DNA of 64,000 bases from DATBSL01 sp964561785. Lineage in GTDB: Bacteria > Acidobacteriota > Vicinamibacteria > Fen-336. Made by a program: the position numbers and the translations under genes. Shown here piece after piece: positions 9,208-17,961 of this stretch; within the stretch, counting starts at the first letter, position 1, and the number at the start of each line of letters is the position of its first letter. The notes beneath the pieces were generated by a model. That model was not told where the DNA came from, searched no databases, and saw only the letters and a program-made list of their open reading frames with translations. The stretch spans positions 25,812 to 89,811 of the forward strand of contig CAZLRF010000016.1 of assembly GCA_964561785.1 (NCBI GenBank), read 5' to 3'.

Positions 9208-9393
9208 ATGAGCCTTACGATCCCGATCGCCCTCGTCGCCGGCGCGGCCGTCCTGGCGCTCGCGGCCCTCGCCGTCCTCGTCCTGCGCGACCCCGAGGCC
9301 GCGAAGAAGCGCATCCTGGCCCTCTTCCGCCGTCCCCCGGGCCCGCCGAAGGCCCCGGAGCGCGACCACTACTACCGGCCGTACTGGTCCTGA
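9208..9393 (+). CDS. Small single-pass membrane protein
   Basis: A 61-residue protein with one N-terminal hydrophobic helix (residues 4-26, IPIALVAGAAVLALAALAVLVL) and a basic, Pro-rich cytoplasmic tail ending RDHYYRPYWS. GAGG lies just upstream of the ATG, supporting translation. I do not recognise the family. Divergence from the FHA-TIG gene and the downstream deacylase give no clear functional hint. Confidence 0.6.
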   Translation: MSLTIPIALVAGAAVLALAALAVLVLRDPEAAKKRILALFRRPPGPPKAPERDHYYRPYWS

Positions 9394-9502
9394 TCCGCGG
9401 TCCCCGACCCGGGCGGCCCCTGAGCCATCCGGTCTATTCCCCGCTCGACCCGCGGGGTCCAGATTGGGGGGTGAGGACGTTCACCGACAAGGAGGGTGCA
9501 CC

Positions 9503-9970
9503 ATGCTCGTCGAGCGGGCGAGGCGCCTCCTCGAGACCGGCGGCGTCGCCTACGAGACGATCCCCCACCGCGAGGCGTACACGGCCCAGGGGGTCGCCGC
9601 CGCCGCCCACGTCTCGGGCTGGCTGCTCGCGAAGGTCCTGGTCGTCCGGCCGCCGGGCGAAGGGCCGGCGATGGTCGTCCTGCCCGCCTCGTGCCGGCTC
9701 GACCTCGCCGCGCTCGGCCGGGTGCTCGGCCGGCCGGGCGTGACGCTGGTGCCGGAGAGCGAGATGAAGGAGCTGTTCCCGGACTGCGAGACCGGGGCGA
9801 TGCCGCCGTTCGGCCAGCTCTACGGCATGCCGGTCTGGGTGGACGCGTGCTTCCCGAGGGCCGGGGAGTTCGCGTTCCAGGCCGGGAACCACCACGAGGT
9901 CGTCCGCATGCGATACGCGGAGTACGAGCGGCTCGCCCGGCCCGTGGTCGCGGACTTCTGCCGCCACTAG
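9503..9970 (+). CDS. YbaK/ProX-type aminoacyl-tRNA deacylase domain protein
   Basis: A 155-residue single-domain protein of the YbaK/EbsC fold, which hydrolyses mischarged aminoacyl-tRNAs. Family marks are the opening YETIPHREAYTAQGVAAAAH, the conserved lysine region WLLAKVLVV, VLPASCRLDLAALGRVLG and the tail GMPVWVDACFP. The start is fixed by AAGGAGG 7-8 bases before the ATG; an in-frame start 13 codons earlier lacks this. It lies upstream of a stress protein without tight coupling. The exact substrate (Cys-tRNA-Pro or another) cannot be told; some members act on small molecules. Confidence 0.8.
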   Translation: MLVERARRLLETGGVAYETIPHREAYTAQGVAAAAHVSGWLLAKVLVVRPPGEGPAMVVLPASCRLDLAALGRVLGRPGVTLVPESEMKELFPDCETGAMPPFGQLYGMPVWVDACFPRAGEFAFQAGNHHEVVRMRYAEYERLARPVVADFCRH

Positions 9971-10012
9971 GGCCCCACGGGCCGACGCCTCCGCGACGAG
10001 GAGGTGACGGCC

Positions 10013-10924
10013 ATGATCGAGATCCGCCGGATTCTCTGCCCGACGGACCTTTCGCAGATCGCTCCGCGGGCGTTCGAGCACGCGCTCGCTCTCGCCCGCT
10101 TCCACCAGGCCGAGGTGGAGCTCGCCTACGTGAGCGAGCCGCTCCTCCCCGGTCCGGTGGCCCCGGCCACGTACCCCCCGTGGGCCATCCTCGACCCCGC
10201 GGTGCGAGGGCGCCTGGGGGCCGCCCTCGAAGAGCTCGCCGCGCCCGCCGCCGGCACGGGCGTCCGCGTCCTGACCTCCGTGCGCGAGGGGCGCGTCGTC
10301 CACGAGATCCTCGAGCGGGCCCGCGGCTGGCCCGCCGACGTGATCGTGATGGGCACCCACGGCCGCGGCGGGTTCGAGCGCTGGGTCCTCGGGTCGGTCA
10401 CCGAGAAGGTGCTGCGCAAGGCCCCCTGTCCGGTCCTCACCGTGCCGCCCCCCGCGGGCGGCCTCCACCCCGAGGGGTCCGTGCTCTTCCGCCGCATCCT
10501 CTGCCCGGTGGACTTCTCCACCCCGTCGGTCGCCGCCCTCGCCTACGCCCTGCGGCTCGCCGAGCAGTCGGCCTGCGAGATCACGTTCGTCCACGTGCTC
10601 GAGTGGCTGGCGGAGGAGGAGCCGGGAGCGAGAATCGCGGGCTTCGACGTACCCGAGTTCCGCCGCTACCTGGAGAAGGACGCGCGCGAACGGCTGCGCC
10701 AGCTGGTCCCGGCGGAGGCGAGGGACTGGTGCCGGACCCGCGAGGAGGTGGTGGGCGGACGGCCGTGGCGCGAGATCCTCCGGCTCGCCGAGGAGCGGGA
10801 GGCCGAGCTCGTGGTCATGGGCGTGCGCGGGCGCAACCCGGTGGACATCGCCCTGTTCGGCTCCACGACGCACCACGTGATCCGGGGCGCGCGCTGCCCG
10901 GTGCTGGTGATCCACAGCGGCTGA
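10013..10924 (+). CDS. Tandem universal stress protein (two UspA domains)
   Basis: A 303-residue cytoplasmic protein made of two UspA folds. Each begins with the family strand (RRILCPTDLS near residue 5; FRRILCPVDFS near residue 160). Each holds an intact ATP-binding signature G-2x-G-9x-G(S): GTHGRGGFERWVLGS in the first, GVRGRNPVDIALFGS in the second. Both domains are therefore predicted to bind ATP. GAGGAGGTG precedes the ATG at 10013. Tandem USPs respond to starvation, hypoxia or redox stress; the sequence does not say which applies here. The gene is convergent with kbl, stops 21 bases apart. Confidence 0.9.
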   Translation: MIEIRRILCPTDLSQIAPRAFEHALALARFHQAEVELAYVSEPLLPGPVAPATYPPWAILDPAVRGRLGAALEELAAPAAGTGVRVLTSVREGRVVHEILERARGWPADVIVMGTHGRGGFERWVLGSVTEKVLRKAPCPVLTVPPPAGGLHPEGSVLFRRILCPVDFSTPSVAALAYALRLAEQSACEITFVHVLEWLAEEEPGARIAGFDVPEFRRYLEKDARERLRQLVPAEARDWCRTREEVVGGRPWREILRLAEEREAELVVMGVRGRNPVDIALFGSTTHHVIRGARCPVLVIHSG

Positions 10925-10945
10925 CACGAAGCCGGGGCGCCCGGC

Positions 10946-12154
10946 TCAGGCGAGAACGCCGAGCGCCCGGCCGACCTTCGTGAACGCCGCCACCGCCCGG
11001 TCGATGTGCTCCGGGCGGTGCGCGGCCGAGAGCTGCACCCGGATGCGCGAGAGGCCCCTCGGCACCACCGGGAAGAAGAAGCCCTTCACGTAGACGCCCT
11101 CGTCGAGGAGGGCGCGGGCGAAGCGCTGGGCGAGCGGCGCGTCCTCGGGGGCGAAGCGGGAGAACATGATCGGCACGATCGGGTGGACGCCCGGCTTGAT
11201 CTCGAACCCGGCCGCGGTCATGCGCTCGCGGAACGAGCGGGTGTTGGCCTCGAGCCTGTCGCGCAGCTCGGTCGAGGCCGTGAGCAGCTCGAGGGCCCGC
11301 AGGGTGGCGCCGACCACCGCCGGGGCGAGCGAGTTCGAGAAGAGGTACGGCCGGCTGCGCTGGCGCAGCATGCCGATCACCTCCCGGGGCCCGGCCGTGC
11401 AGCCGCCGAGCGCCCCGCCGAGCGCCTTGCCGAAGGTGGTCGTGATCAGGTCGACCCGTCCGCCGACCCCGTGGTGCTCCCAGGTTCCGCGCCCCGTCTT
11501 CCCCATGAAGCCGGTGGCGTGGGAGTCGTCCACCATCAGCGTCGCCCGGTACCTCTCCGCGAGGTCGCAGATCTGGGGCAGGGGCGCCACCGTGCCGTCC
11601 ATCGAGAAAACCCCGTCCGTCACGATCAGCCGGAAGCGCTGGGCCTGCGCCTCGCGCAGCTTCGCCTCGAGGTCGGCCATGTCGGCGTTCGCGTAGACGT
11701 AGCGCTTCGCCTTGCACAGCCGCACCCCGTCGATGATCGATGCGTGGTTGAGCTGGTCGGTCACGATCGCGTCGTCCGCCCCGAGGAGAGGCTCGAAGAC
11801 GCCCCCGTTCGCGTCGAAGCAGGCGGCGTAGAGGATCGCGTCCTCCATCCCGAGGAACTCGGCGATCCTCCGCTCGAGCTCGAGGTGCAGGGCCTGGGTC
11901 CCGCAGATGAAGCGGACGCTCGACATCCCGTAGCCCCACTCGTCGAGGGCCCGGTGCGCCGCTCGGAGAAGCTCCGGGTGGCTCGAGAGGCCCAGGTAGT
12001 TGTTCGCGCAGAAGTTGAGGACGGCCTCGCCGCGCCCCTCCACGCGAATCTCGGGCCCCTGCTCGCCGAGGATGGGCCACTCTTCCTTGAACAGGCCCTG
12101 CGCTCGGATCTGCGCCAGCTCGTCGGCCAGGAACTCTCGAAACGCGGTGTCCAC
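10946..12154 (-). CDS. kbl: Glycine C-acetyltransferase (2-amino-3-ketobutyrate CoA ligase)
   Basis: A 402-residue PLP enzyme of the alpha-oxoamine synthase family, second step of threonine degradation to glycine and acetyl-CoA (EC 2.3.1.29). Recognised by FCANNYLGLSSHPE, the substrate segment GMSSVRFICGTQ, DDSHATGFMGKTGRGTWEH and the PLP lysine in TTTFGKALGG. The strong match to Kbl in SSVRFICGTQ separates it from BioF. The start is GTG at 12154 with GGGAGGAGG just before. Threonine dehydrogenase (Tdh) is not adjacent, unlike in many genomes. Confidence 0.92.
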   Translation of the reverse strand: MDTAFREFLADELAQIRAQGLFKEEWPILGEQGPEIRVEGRGEAVLNFCANNYLGLSSHPELLRAAHRALDEWGYGMSSVRFICGTQALHLELERRIAEFLGMEDAILYAACFDANGGVFEPLLGADDAIVTDQLNHASIIDGVRLCKAKRYVYANADMADLEAKLREAQAQRFRLIVTDGVFSMDGTVAPLPQICDLAERYRATLMVDDSHATGFMGKTGRGTWEHHGVGGRVDLITTTFGKALGGALGGCTAGPREVIGMLRQRSRPYLFSNSLAPAVVGATLRALELLTASTELRDRLEANTRSFRERMTAAGFEIKPGVHPIVPIMFSRFAPEDAPLAQRFARALLDEGVYVKGFFFPVVPRGLSRIRVQLSAAHRPEHIDRAVAAFTKVGRALGVLA

Positions 12155-12183
12155 GGTGCCTCCTCCCGGCCCCGAGCGCCCGT

Positions 12184-13353
12184 CTACCTCTTCCGCGGCG
12201 TCCGGATGGCCGCCCCGTCCTGCAGCTCCTTGAGCGCCTGCCAGGGGCCGACGACGATCTCGCGCCCCCCCTCGATCCCGCCCCTGACCTCGACCTCGAG
12301 GCCCCCGATCATGCCGGTCTCGACGGGGACGAAGCGGGCGGTCTTCCCCTCGACGGCGAAGACGCCGGGCCGCTCCTTGCCCGCCTCGCCCCGCAGCACC
12401 ACCGCCGGGAGGGGCACCGCGAGGGCGTCCTTCGCCTCGCCGACGAGGATCTCGGCGTCGCCGGTCAGCCCGGGGCGCAACCCCTCGTGCGCGTCAACGA
12501 GGCGCACCTTCACCCTGAACTCGCGGGCGGCGGCGCCCGTCCCGGTCACGGGCAGCGCGCTCGCCCCCACCTCGACGACCTCGCCCGCGAACGCGCGGCC
12601 GGGCAGCGCCTCGAGGGTCACGGTCGCCGGCTGGCCCACCCTCACGTTCAGGATCTCGGCCTCCGCCACCTTCACCTCGGCGTTCAGCGCCGCGAGGTCG
12701 GAGATCGTCATGATCGTCGTGCCCGGCATGTTCTGGATGCCGATCACCACCATCTCGCCCTCCCGCACGGGCAGGCGGGTCACGGTGCCGTCGAGGGGCG
12801 AGACGATCTCGGTCTTGCCGACCAGGTCGCTCGCCCGCGCGAGCTGGGCCCGGGCCTGCTGGACGCGCTTGCCCGCCGCCTCCACCTGGGCGGCCGCGGC
12901 GTCGGCCGCCGCCTGGAGGGCGTCGAAGTCGGCCTGGGGCAACAGGCCCTGAGCGCGAAGCTGCGTCCCGCGGGCGAGGGCGTTCGCGGCGTCCCCGGCG
13001 CGGGCCCGGGCCGCCGCCTGCTCGGCCTCGGCCGCGCGCACGAGAGCGGCCGCGGCGTCGCGCTCGCTCGCGGCGGGCACCGGGTCGATCCGGGCCACGA
13101 CCTGCCCGCGGCGGACGCGGTCGCCCTCCCGGACGGGGAGCGAGACGAGCTTGCCCATCACCGAGGAGCCGATGTCCGCGTAGCGCTCGGCGACGATCTC
13201 GCCGGAGGCGGTGACCGTCGACCGGAAGACGGCTCGCCTCTCGACGCGGCCCGTCTCCACCTCGGTGCCGTTCCCGCGGCAGCCGGGGACGAGGGCCGCG
13301 AGCGCGAGGACGGCGCGGAGCGGGACGGCTCGGGGGATCCGGGTGCTCCGCAC
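12184..13353 (-). CDS. MacA-like efflux adaptor lipoprotein
   Basis: A 389-residue membrane-fusion protein. A basic N-terminus, hydrophobic stretch and lipobox (LVPGC, Cys25) mark it as a lipoprotein. Then come half a lipoyl domain (GKLVSLPVREGDRVRRGQVV), a long coiled-coil hairpin (residues about 95-175), the second half (SPLDGTVTRLPVREGEMV) and beta-barrel and membrane-proximal domains. It is divergent from the two FtsX-type permeases at 13406, with about 50 bases between starts, so the three very probably form one exporter. The GTG start is preceded by TAGATT ending 6 bases upstream and no Shine-Dalgarno sequence. Confidence 0.88.
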   Translation of the reverse strand: MRSTRIPRAVPLRAVLALAALVPGCRGNGTEVETGRVERRAVFRSTVTASGEIVAERYADIGSSVMGKLVSLPVREGDRVRRGQVVARIDPVPAASERDAAAALVRAAEAEQAAARARAGDAANALARGTQLRAQGLLPQADFDALQAAADAAAAQVEAAGKRVQQARAQLARASDLVGKTEIVSPLDGTVTRLPVREGEMVVIGIQNMPGTTIMTISDLAALNAEVKVAEAEILNVRVGQPATVTLEALPGRAFAGEVVEVGASALPVTGTGAAAREFRVKVRLVDAHEGLRPGLTGDAEILVGEAKDALAVPLPAVVLRGEAGKERPGVFAVEGKTARFVPVETGMIGGLEVEVRGGIEGGREIVVGPWQALKELQDGAAIRTPRKR

Positions 13354-13359
13354 CGCCCG

Positions 13360-13365
13360 AATCTA
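13360..13365 (-). promoter_or_regulatory. -10-like TAGATT, leaderless context
   Basis: TAGATT on the minus strand ends 6 bases before the GTG of the MacA-like gene. A plus-strand TATGCT (13389-13394) lies 11 bases before the divergent permease ATG, so this 50-base region probably drives both directions. Confidence 0.45.
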
Positions 13366-13405
13366 GCACGGCCCTCCCGCCGGCGCGGTATGCTCGGGGC
13401 GCGCG

Positions 13406-14656
13406 ATGTCCCCGACCCGCACCGCCTCCGCCGTCCGCGAAGCCCTCGCCCAGGCCTCCCGCACCGCCGTCGCCCACCCGCTGCGCTCGGGCCTCGGCGC
13501 CCTCGCGATGGCGGTCGGGGTCGCCACGGTGGCGATCGTGGTCACCGCCCTGCAGGGCCTCGCGGAGTTCGCCCGGACGACGACCGCGCGCACCTTCGGC
13601 TCCGACACGTTCGTGCTCGCGCGGATCGCCTCGCCCGGAAGCATCGGGCGTCGCGAGCTGGAGGAGAAGCTCGGGCGCAACCCCGTGGTCCGCCGTTCCG
13701 ATCTGCGCTTCCTCGAGCGGTGGGCGGGCGAGGGCGTCCTCTTCGCCCCCTTCGCACAGAGATCGGCCGACGCGACGGCGGGCGGGCGCACGTTCGAGGA
13801 CGCGGCGCTGACCGGCACCTCGGCCGCGCTCGCCGACATCCGCGACCTCGGTGTGGAGCGAGGCCGCTTCCTCTCGCGCGAGGACGAGGCTCGCGCGGCC
13901 CCGGTCGCCGTCATCGGGAGAGACGTCGCGGACGCGCTGTTCCCGGGCACGGACCCCCTGGGCCGGCCGATCCGGGTCGGCGGCCGCCGGCTCGAGGTGG
14001 TGCGCGTGCAGGCGCGGCTCGGCACCGCGGCCGGAGCGTCCCAGGACCGCTCCGTCTTCCTGCCCCTCGCGGCGTGGGAGCGGATCTTCGGGGAGCCCGA
14101 GTCGCTCCAGGTCTTCGCCCGCGCCCGCGACGGCGGCCACCCCGAGGCCGCCGAGGACCGGACCCGCGCCACGATGCGCGCCCGCCGGCGGCTCCTCCCC
14201 GGCGCGCCGGACACGTTCGACATCCTGAGCCCGACCGCCGCCCGCAGCTTCGTGGCGAGCCTGACCGACCGAGTGAGCGGGGCGGCCGCCCCCCTGTCGG
14301 CCATGGCGCTGCTCGCCTCGATCGTGGTCGTCACGAACACCACCCTGGTGTCGGTCACCCAGCGCACGCGCGAGATCGGCGTGCGGCGGGCCCTCGGCGC
14401 CACGCGTCGGCAGATCGTCCGCGAGGTCGTCCTCGAGTCGACGCTCGTCGCGCTCGCCGGAGGCGGGGCGGGGCTCGTCCTCGTCCTCGTCCTCGCCGCC
14501 TTCGCGCGCGCGGCGGCGGGGCTTCCCGTCGCCCTCGCGCCCTCGACCGCGCTCGTGAGCTTCGCCGCGGCCGCCGCGGCCGGGGTCCTCGCCGGCCTCT
14601 ACCCCGCCCGCCGGGCCTCGCAGGTCGACGTCATCGCCGCGGTGAGGGCCGAGTGA
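13406..14656 (+). CDS. MacB/FtsX-type ABC permease 1
   Basis: A 416-residue inner-membrane permease. One N-terminal helix (GLGALAMAVGVATVAIVVTA), a periplasmic MacB_PCD-like domain (about residues 55-290) and three C-terminal helices forming an FtsX domain with the family motif QRTREIGVRRALGATRRQIV. The architecture is that of LolC/MacB-type mechanotransmission ABC proteins without the fused ATPase. Its stop overlaps the start of the second permease (GTGA). A divergent MacA-like adaptor completes the membrane parts, but no ABC ATPase gene is nearby. Confidence 0.88.
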   Translation: MSPTRTASAVREALAQASRTAVAHPLRSGLGALAMAVGVATVAIVVTALQGLAEFARTTTARTFGSDTFVLARIASPGSIGRRELEEKLGRNPVVRRSDLRFLERWAGEGVLFAPFAQRSADATAGGRTFEDAALTGTSAALADIRDLGVERGRFLSREDEARAAPVAVIGRDVADALFPGTDPLGRPIRVGGRRLEVVRVQARLGTAAGASQDRSVFLPLAAWERIFGEPESLQVFARARDGGHPEAAEDRTRATMRARRRLLPGAPDTFDILSPTAARSFVASLTDRVSGAAAPLSAMALLASIVVVTNTTLVSVTQRTREIGVRRALGATRRQIVREVVLESTLVALAGGGAGLVLVLVLAAFARAAAGLPVALAPSTALVSFAAAAAAGVLAGLYPARRASQVDVIAAVRAE

Positions 14657-15942
14657 GCCCGATCCGCCGGGCGCACCGAAGCCTCCGGGAGTGGCGCGAC
14701 CTCGCGGCCGAGACGGCGCGTCTCACCCACGACTCGGTCGCCGCCCACCCCCTGCGGTCGCTCCTCGCCGTCCTCGGCGTCGTCATCGGCATCGTCACCG
14801 TCGTCCTCGTGGCCTCGATCCTCGCGAACGTCCGCAACTCGGTGGCTCTGCTTTTCCGCGAGCTCGGCACCGACAACGTGTTCGCTTACCACCGCTCCGG
14901 CGACCCCTACTCGCCCCCTTCCGAGAGAGAGGCCCGCCGGCTGCCCCTCCGCCCGGAGTTCGCGGAGACGATCGCCCGCGAGGGCCGCCACGTGCGGGAC
15001 GTCGGCGTCCAGCTCATCGTCCCCCCGGTGGTGAACGGCCGGGCGCTCGTCGCGCGAGCTCTCGGCAACGAGTCCGACCGCGTGTTCGTCGAGGGCGTCT
15101 CGCTCCACTACTTCGACGTGGTCGGGGCCGAGTTCGCGGCCGGCCGGCCCTTCACCGAGCTCGAGTCGCGCGCGGGGGCGCGGGTCGCCGTGCTCGGCGC
15201 CAACGTGGCGCGCGCGCTGTTCGGGGAGGGCCCGGCGCTCGGCCGTCGCCTCCTCCTCGCCGGGGAGAGCTGGTCGGTGGTGGGCGTCCAGCCTCCGCGC
15301 AAGGGGGGCTTCTTCGGCGAGAACCGCAACGACAACGTCGCGTTCGTGCCGCTGCGGGCGGCCGAGCGCCGCTTCGCCGAGGCGGAAGCCACCGTCCTCT
15401 ACGTGCGGGCGAAGCCGGGCGAGCGCGACGCGGCGCGCGTCGAGCTCGAGACCATCCTCCGGCGGCTGCGGCGGCTCGCCCCCGGCGAGCCCAACGACTT
15501 CGAGCTCTCGACGGCCGACCAGATCATCACGACCCTCGACCAGGTGAGCGCGGCGATCGGTCTCGCCACCTTCGCGCTCGCCGGGGTGAGCCTGGTCATC
15601 GGCGGCATCGGCATCGCGAACGTCATGGTCATCGCGGTCACGGAGCGCACCCGCGAGATCGGCGTGCGGCGAGCCCTCGGGGCGCGGCGCTCCGAGGTCC
15701 TGCGCCAGTTCCTCCTCGAGGCGGCGTTCCTCTCCGGCACCGGCGGCGTCGCGGGCGTCGTGGTCGCGTCGCTGCTGGGCCTCCTGATCACCCTCGTGGC
15801 CCCCGGCTTCTCCGCGGTGGCCCCGGCGTGGGCCGTCCTCTCCGGCCTCGCCGCGTCGGTGCTCACCGGGATCGTCGCGGGCTACCTCCCGGCCCGGCGG
15901 GCGGCGCTCCTCGACCCGGTCGAGGCGCTGCGCTACGAGTGA
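14653..15942 (+). CDS. MacB/FtsX-type ABC permease 2
   Basis: A 429-residue paralogue of the preceding permease: N-terminal helix (LRSLLAVLGVVIGIVTVVLV), MacB_PCD-like periplasmic domain, and three C-terminal helices with ERTREIGVRRALGARRSEVL and the closing motif YLPARRAALLDPVEALRYE. It starts at GTG 14653 inside the previous stop codon, so the two permeases are translationally coupled and probably heterodimerise. The 3' end overlaps the convergent ClC gene by 10 bases. Substrates of such exporters range from peptides to lipoproteins. Confidence 0.88.
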   Translation: MSPIRRAHRSLREWRDLAAETARLTHDSVAAHPLRSLLAVLGVVIGIVTVVLVASILANVRNSVALLFRELGTDNVFAYHRSGDPYSPPSEREARRLPLRPEFAETIAREGRHVRDVGVQLIVPPVVNGRALVARALGNESDRVFVEGVSLHYFDVVGAEFAAGRPFTELESRAGARVAVLGANVARALFGEGPALGRRLLLAGESWSVVGVQPPRKGGFFGENRNDNVAFVPLRAAERRFAEAEATVLYVRAKPGERDAARVELETILRRLRRLAPGEPNDFELSTADQIITTLDQVSAAIGLATFALAGVSLVIGGIGIANVMVIAVTERTREIGVRRALGARRSEVLRQFLLEAAFLSGTGGVAGVVVASLLGLLITLVAPGFSAVAPAWAVLSGLAASVLTGIVAGYLPARRAALLDPVEALRYE

Positions 15943-17651
15943 GGCTCGCGCCGGAGCAGCTCGAGGGCATAGGTGGACAGGACGTCCCGCTTCGAGAGCG
16001 TCCCCACGAGGCGCCGTGAGTCGCGGTCGGCGAGGACGGGCAGCCGCTCGCACTCCTGCGCCGCGAAGCGCTCGAGGACGCGGGCGAGCGCCTCGTCGGG
16101 GAACACGACCTCGAACCGGGGGCGCATGACGTCGCGGGCGGTCATCCCCCCCGCCCCGCCCGACCCGCGGAGGGCCTCGTTCGCGTCGTGCAGGTTCACC
16201 GCGCCCAGGAACCGCCCGGCCTCGTCCACGACGTAGAGGTGGTTACGCCGGGACGCGACGAACGTGTCGACGACCCCGGCGAGCGGCAGGGCGGGAGCGA
16301 TCGCGACCTGCTCCGACCGGACGAGGTCGGACACGCGCAGGGCGTCGAAGGCGCGGGGCGGGCCGTCGTCTCCGGCCTTGCGCTGCAGGGCCTCGGTGTA
16401 CACCGAGTTGGCGCTCAGGCGCGTGGCGACGACGCTCGCCACCGCAGCGCCGAGGAGGAGGGGCACCACGATGCCGTAGTCCAGGGTCATCTCGAAGACC
16501 ATGACCACCGCCGTCACCGGCGCATGCGTCGTCCCCGCGAGCAGACACCCCATGCCGGCGATCGCGAACGCGCCGGGGTCGGCGCCCAGGGAGGGATGCA
16601 GGGCCTCGACCCCGGCGCCGAAGGCCTGGCCCAGCATGGCGCCGAGGAACAGGGTCGGCGTGAACACGCCGCCCACCGTCCCCGACCCCACCGCGAGGGG
16701 GGTGACCACGAGGCGCAGGAGCAGGAGGGCGAGGACGTGCTCCACGCCGAAGGGCCGCTCGAAGAGCGCGGCGATGGCCTCGCGGCCGTTGCCCACGACC
16801 TCGGGCCAGCGCAAGGTGACGAGGCCCAGGCACAGGCCGGCGACGGCCATCGCGGCCGGCCGCGGGAGCCTCGAGCGGGAGAACAGCGTCGCGCTCGCCC
16901 GCAGGGCGTAGAGGAAGGCCGCGGCCACCGTCCCTCCGAGGGCACCGAGGGCGGCGTAGAGCACGATCTCCCACGGCGCCGAGAGCGTCGCCGGCGGCAC
17001 GTGGAAGGCCGGGTCGCGGCCGAAGGCGGCCCAGGTGAGCAGCGTCGCCACGGTGGAGGAGACGGCGAGGGGCGCGAAGGCCTGGACCGACAGGCTCCCC
17101 AGGATGACCTCGCTCGCGAACAGCGCCGCGCCGAGCGGCGTGTTGTAGGCGCACGCGAGGCCGGCGGCGATGCCGCAGCCGACGAGCAGGCGGCGCTCGC
17201 GCGTCGCCACCCCGAGCCGTCCTCCCATCACCGAGGCGGTGGCGGCGGCCACGAGGACGATCGGCCCCTCCCGGCCCACCGCGCCCGCGGAGGCCTGCGT
17301 GACCAGCGACGACGCGGCGCGGGACAGCGCCGGGCGCAACGGCAGGGTGCCGTTGCGGAGCACCACCGCCTCGAGGATGTCCCACCCCCGCGCCCCTCCG
17401 GCGAAGCGGGACCCGAGGGCGAGCACGAGGCCCGCCAGGAGGCCGCCGAGAGCCGGGACGAGGACGCGGGCGGCGGGGGGCGAGGCGGCGACCCCGCTCA
17501 CCAGGTCCGGCCCGGACCAGACCAGCCGGAACGACTCGGTGGCGGCGTAGCGCAGGACGATGGCGGCGCCGCCCGCCAGCAGGCCGACGGCGAACGCCCG
17601 CAGCAACGGTCCGGCCGGGTCGCCTCCTCGAGGGGCCATCCCGCGCGCCAT
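15933..17651 (-). CDS. ClC-family chloride channel/transporter with C-terminal CBS pair
   Basis: A 572-residue membrane protein: a ClC core (about residues 10-430) and two CBS domains (about 445-570). The gating glutamate is present (AVGREGPIV) and the third filter segment GGVFTPTLFLGAMLG is intact. However, the first filter motif, GSGIP in E. coli ClC, aligns with GARGW, so the central Ser and the Pro are replaced. Anion selectivity may therefore differ from Cl-. The start is ATG 17651 or the in-frame ATG 17639; neither has a strong Shine-Dalgarno sequence. It follows the TusA-like gene by about 25 bases, placing it in the sulfur cluster. Confidence 0.85.
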   Translation of the reverse strand: MARGMAPRGGDPAGPLLRAFAVGLLAGGAAIVLRYAATESFRLVWSGPDLVSGVAASPPAARVLVPALGGLLAGLVLALGSRFAGGARGWDILEAVVLRNGTLPLRPALSRAASSLVTQASAGAVGREGPIVLVAAATASVMGGRLGVATRERRLLVGCGIAAGLACAYNTPLGAALFASEVILGSLSVQAFAPLAVSSTVATLLTWAAFGRDPAFHVPPATLSAPWEIVLYAALGALGGTVAAAFLYALRASATLFSRSRLPRPAAMAVAGLCLGLVTLRWPEVVGNGREAIAALFERPFGVEHVLALLLLRLVVTPLAVGSGTVGGVFTPTLFLGAMLGQAFGAGVEALHPSLGADPGAFAIAGMGCLLAGTTHAPVTAVVMVFEMTLDYGIVVPLLLGAAVASVVATRLSANSVYTEALQRKAGDDGPPRAFDALRVSDLVRSEQVAIAPALPLAGVVDTFVASRRNHLYVVDEAGRFLGAVNLHDANEALRGSGGAGGMTARDVMRPRFEVVFPDEALARVLERFAAQECERLPVLADRDSRRLVGTLSKRDVLSTYALELLRREPHS

Positions 17652-17676
17652 CCGGGATCGGGGGCCGGCCCCGCGC

Positions 17677-17919
17677 TCAGGTCCGCTCGAGCAGGTGGAT
17701 GTAGAGCTCCCGGCCGTCCTCGTCCTTCCCGATGCGCTGCTCCTTGAGGATCGCGTGCTTCGCGGTCTTCGCCCACCCCTGGAAGTCGGGGACCGAGCCG
17801 GGGTCCGTCGCCGTGACCTCGAGCTGCTCCCCCGGGGCCATCGCATCGATCTCCTTCTTGGCCCTGACGATGGGGATCGGGCACTTCACGCCCCGCACGT
17901 CGAGCTTCTTCAGAGCCAT
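17677..17919 (-). CDS. TusA/SirA-family sulfur carrier
   Basis: An 80-residue protein of the TusA fold that carries sulfur as a persulfide on a conserved cysteine. The signature RGVKCPIPIV places the sulfur-bearing residue at Cys13 in the canonical CPxP. GGAG lies 7 bases before the ATG at 17919; a GTG two codons earlier lacks spacing. Neighbours upstream are a rhodanese/MBL protein and a DsrE-like protein, the usual company of TusA in persulfide relay or sulfur-oxidation clusters. A role in persulfide transfer rather than tRNA thiolation is more likely from this context. Confidence 0.88.
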   Translation of the reverse strand: MALKKLDVRGVKCPIPIVRAKKEIDAMAPGEQLEVTATDPGSVPDFQGWAKTAKHAILKEQRIGKDEDGRELYIHLLERT

Positions 17920-17961
17920 CGCCACTCTCCTTCCCCCGCGGGGATCCCCTGCCCGCCGATT

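Noticed and set aside
12487..15942. Very long open frames on the opposite strand or in other frames (for example 1151 residues here, 1496 residues antisense at 34456-38946).
   Set aside because: High GC content removes stop codons from non-coding frames. These frames have Arg/Pro/Gly-rich low-complexity translations and no family motifs, while a normal gene occupies the same bases.
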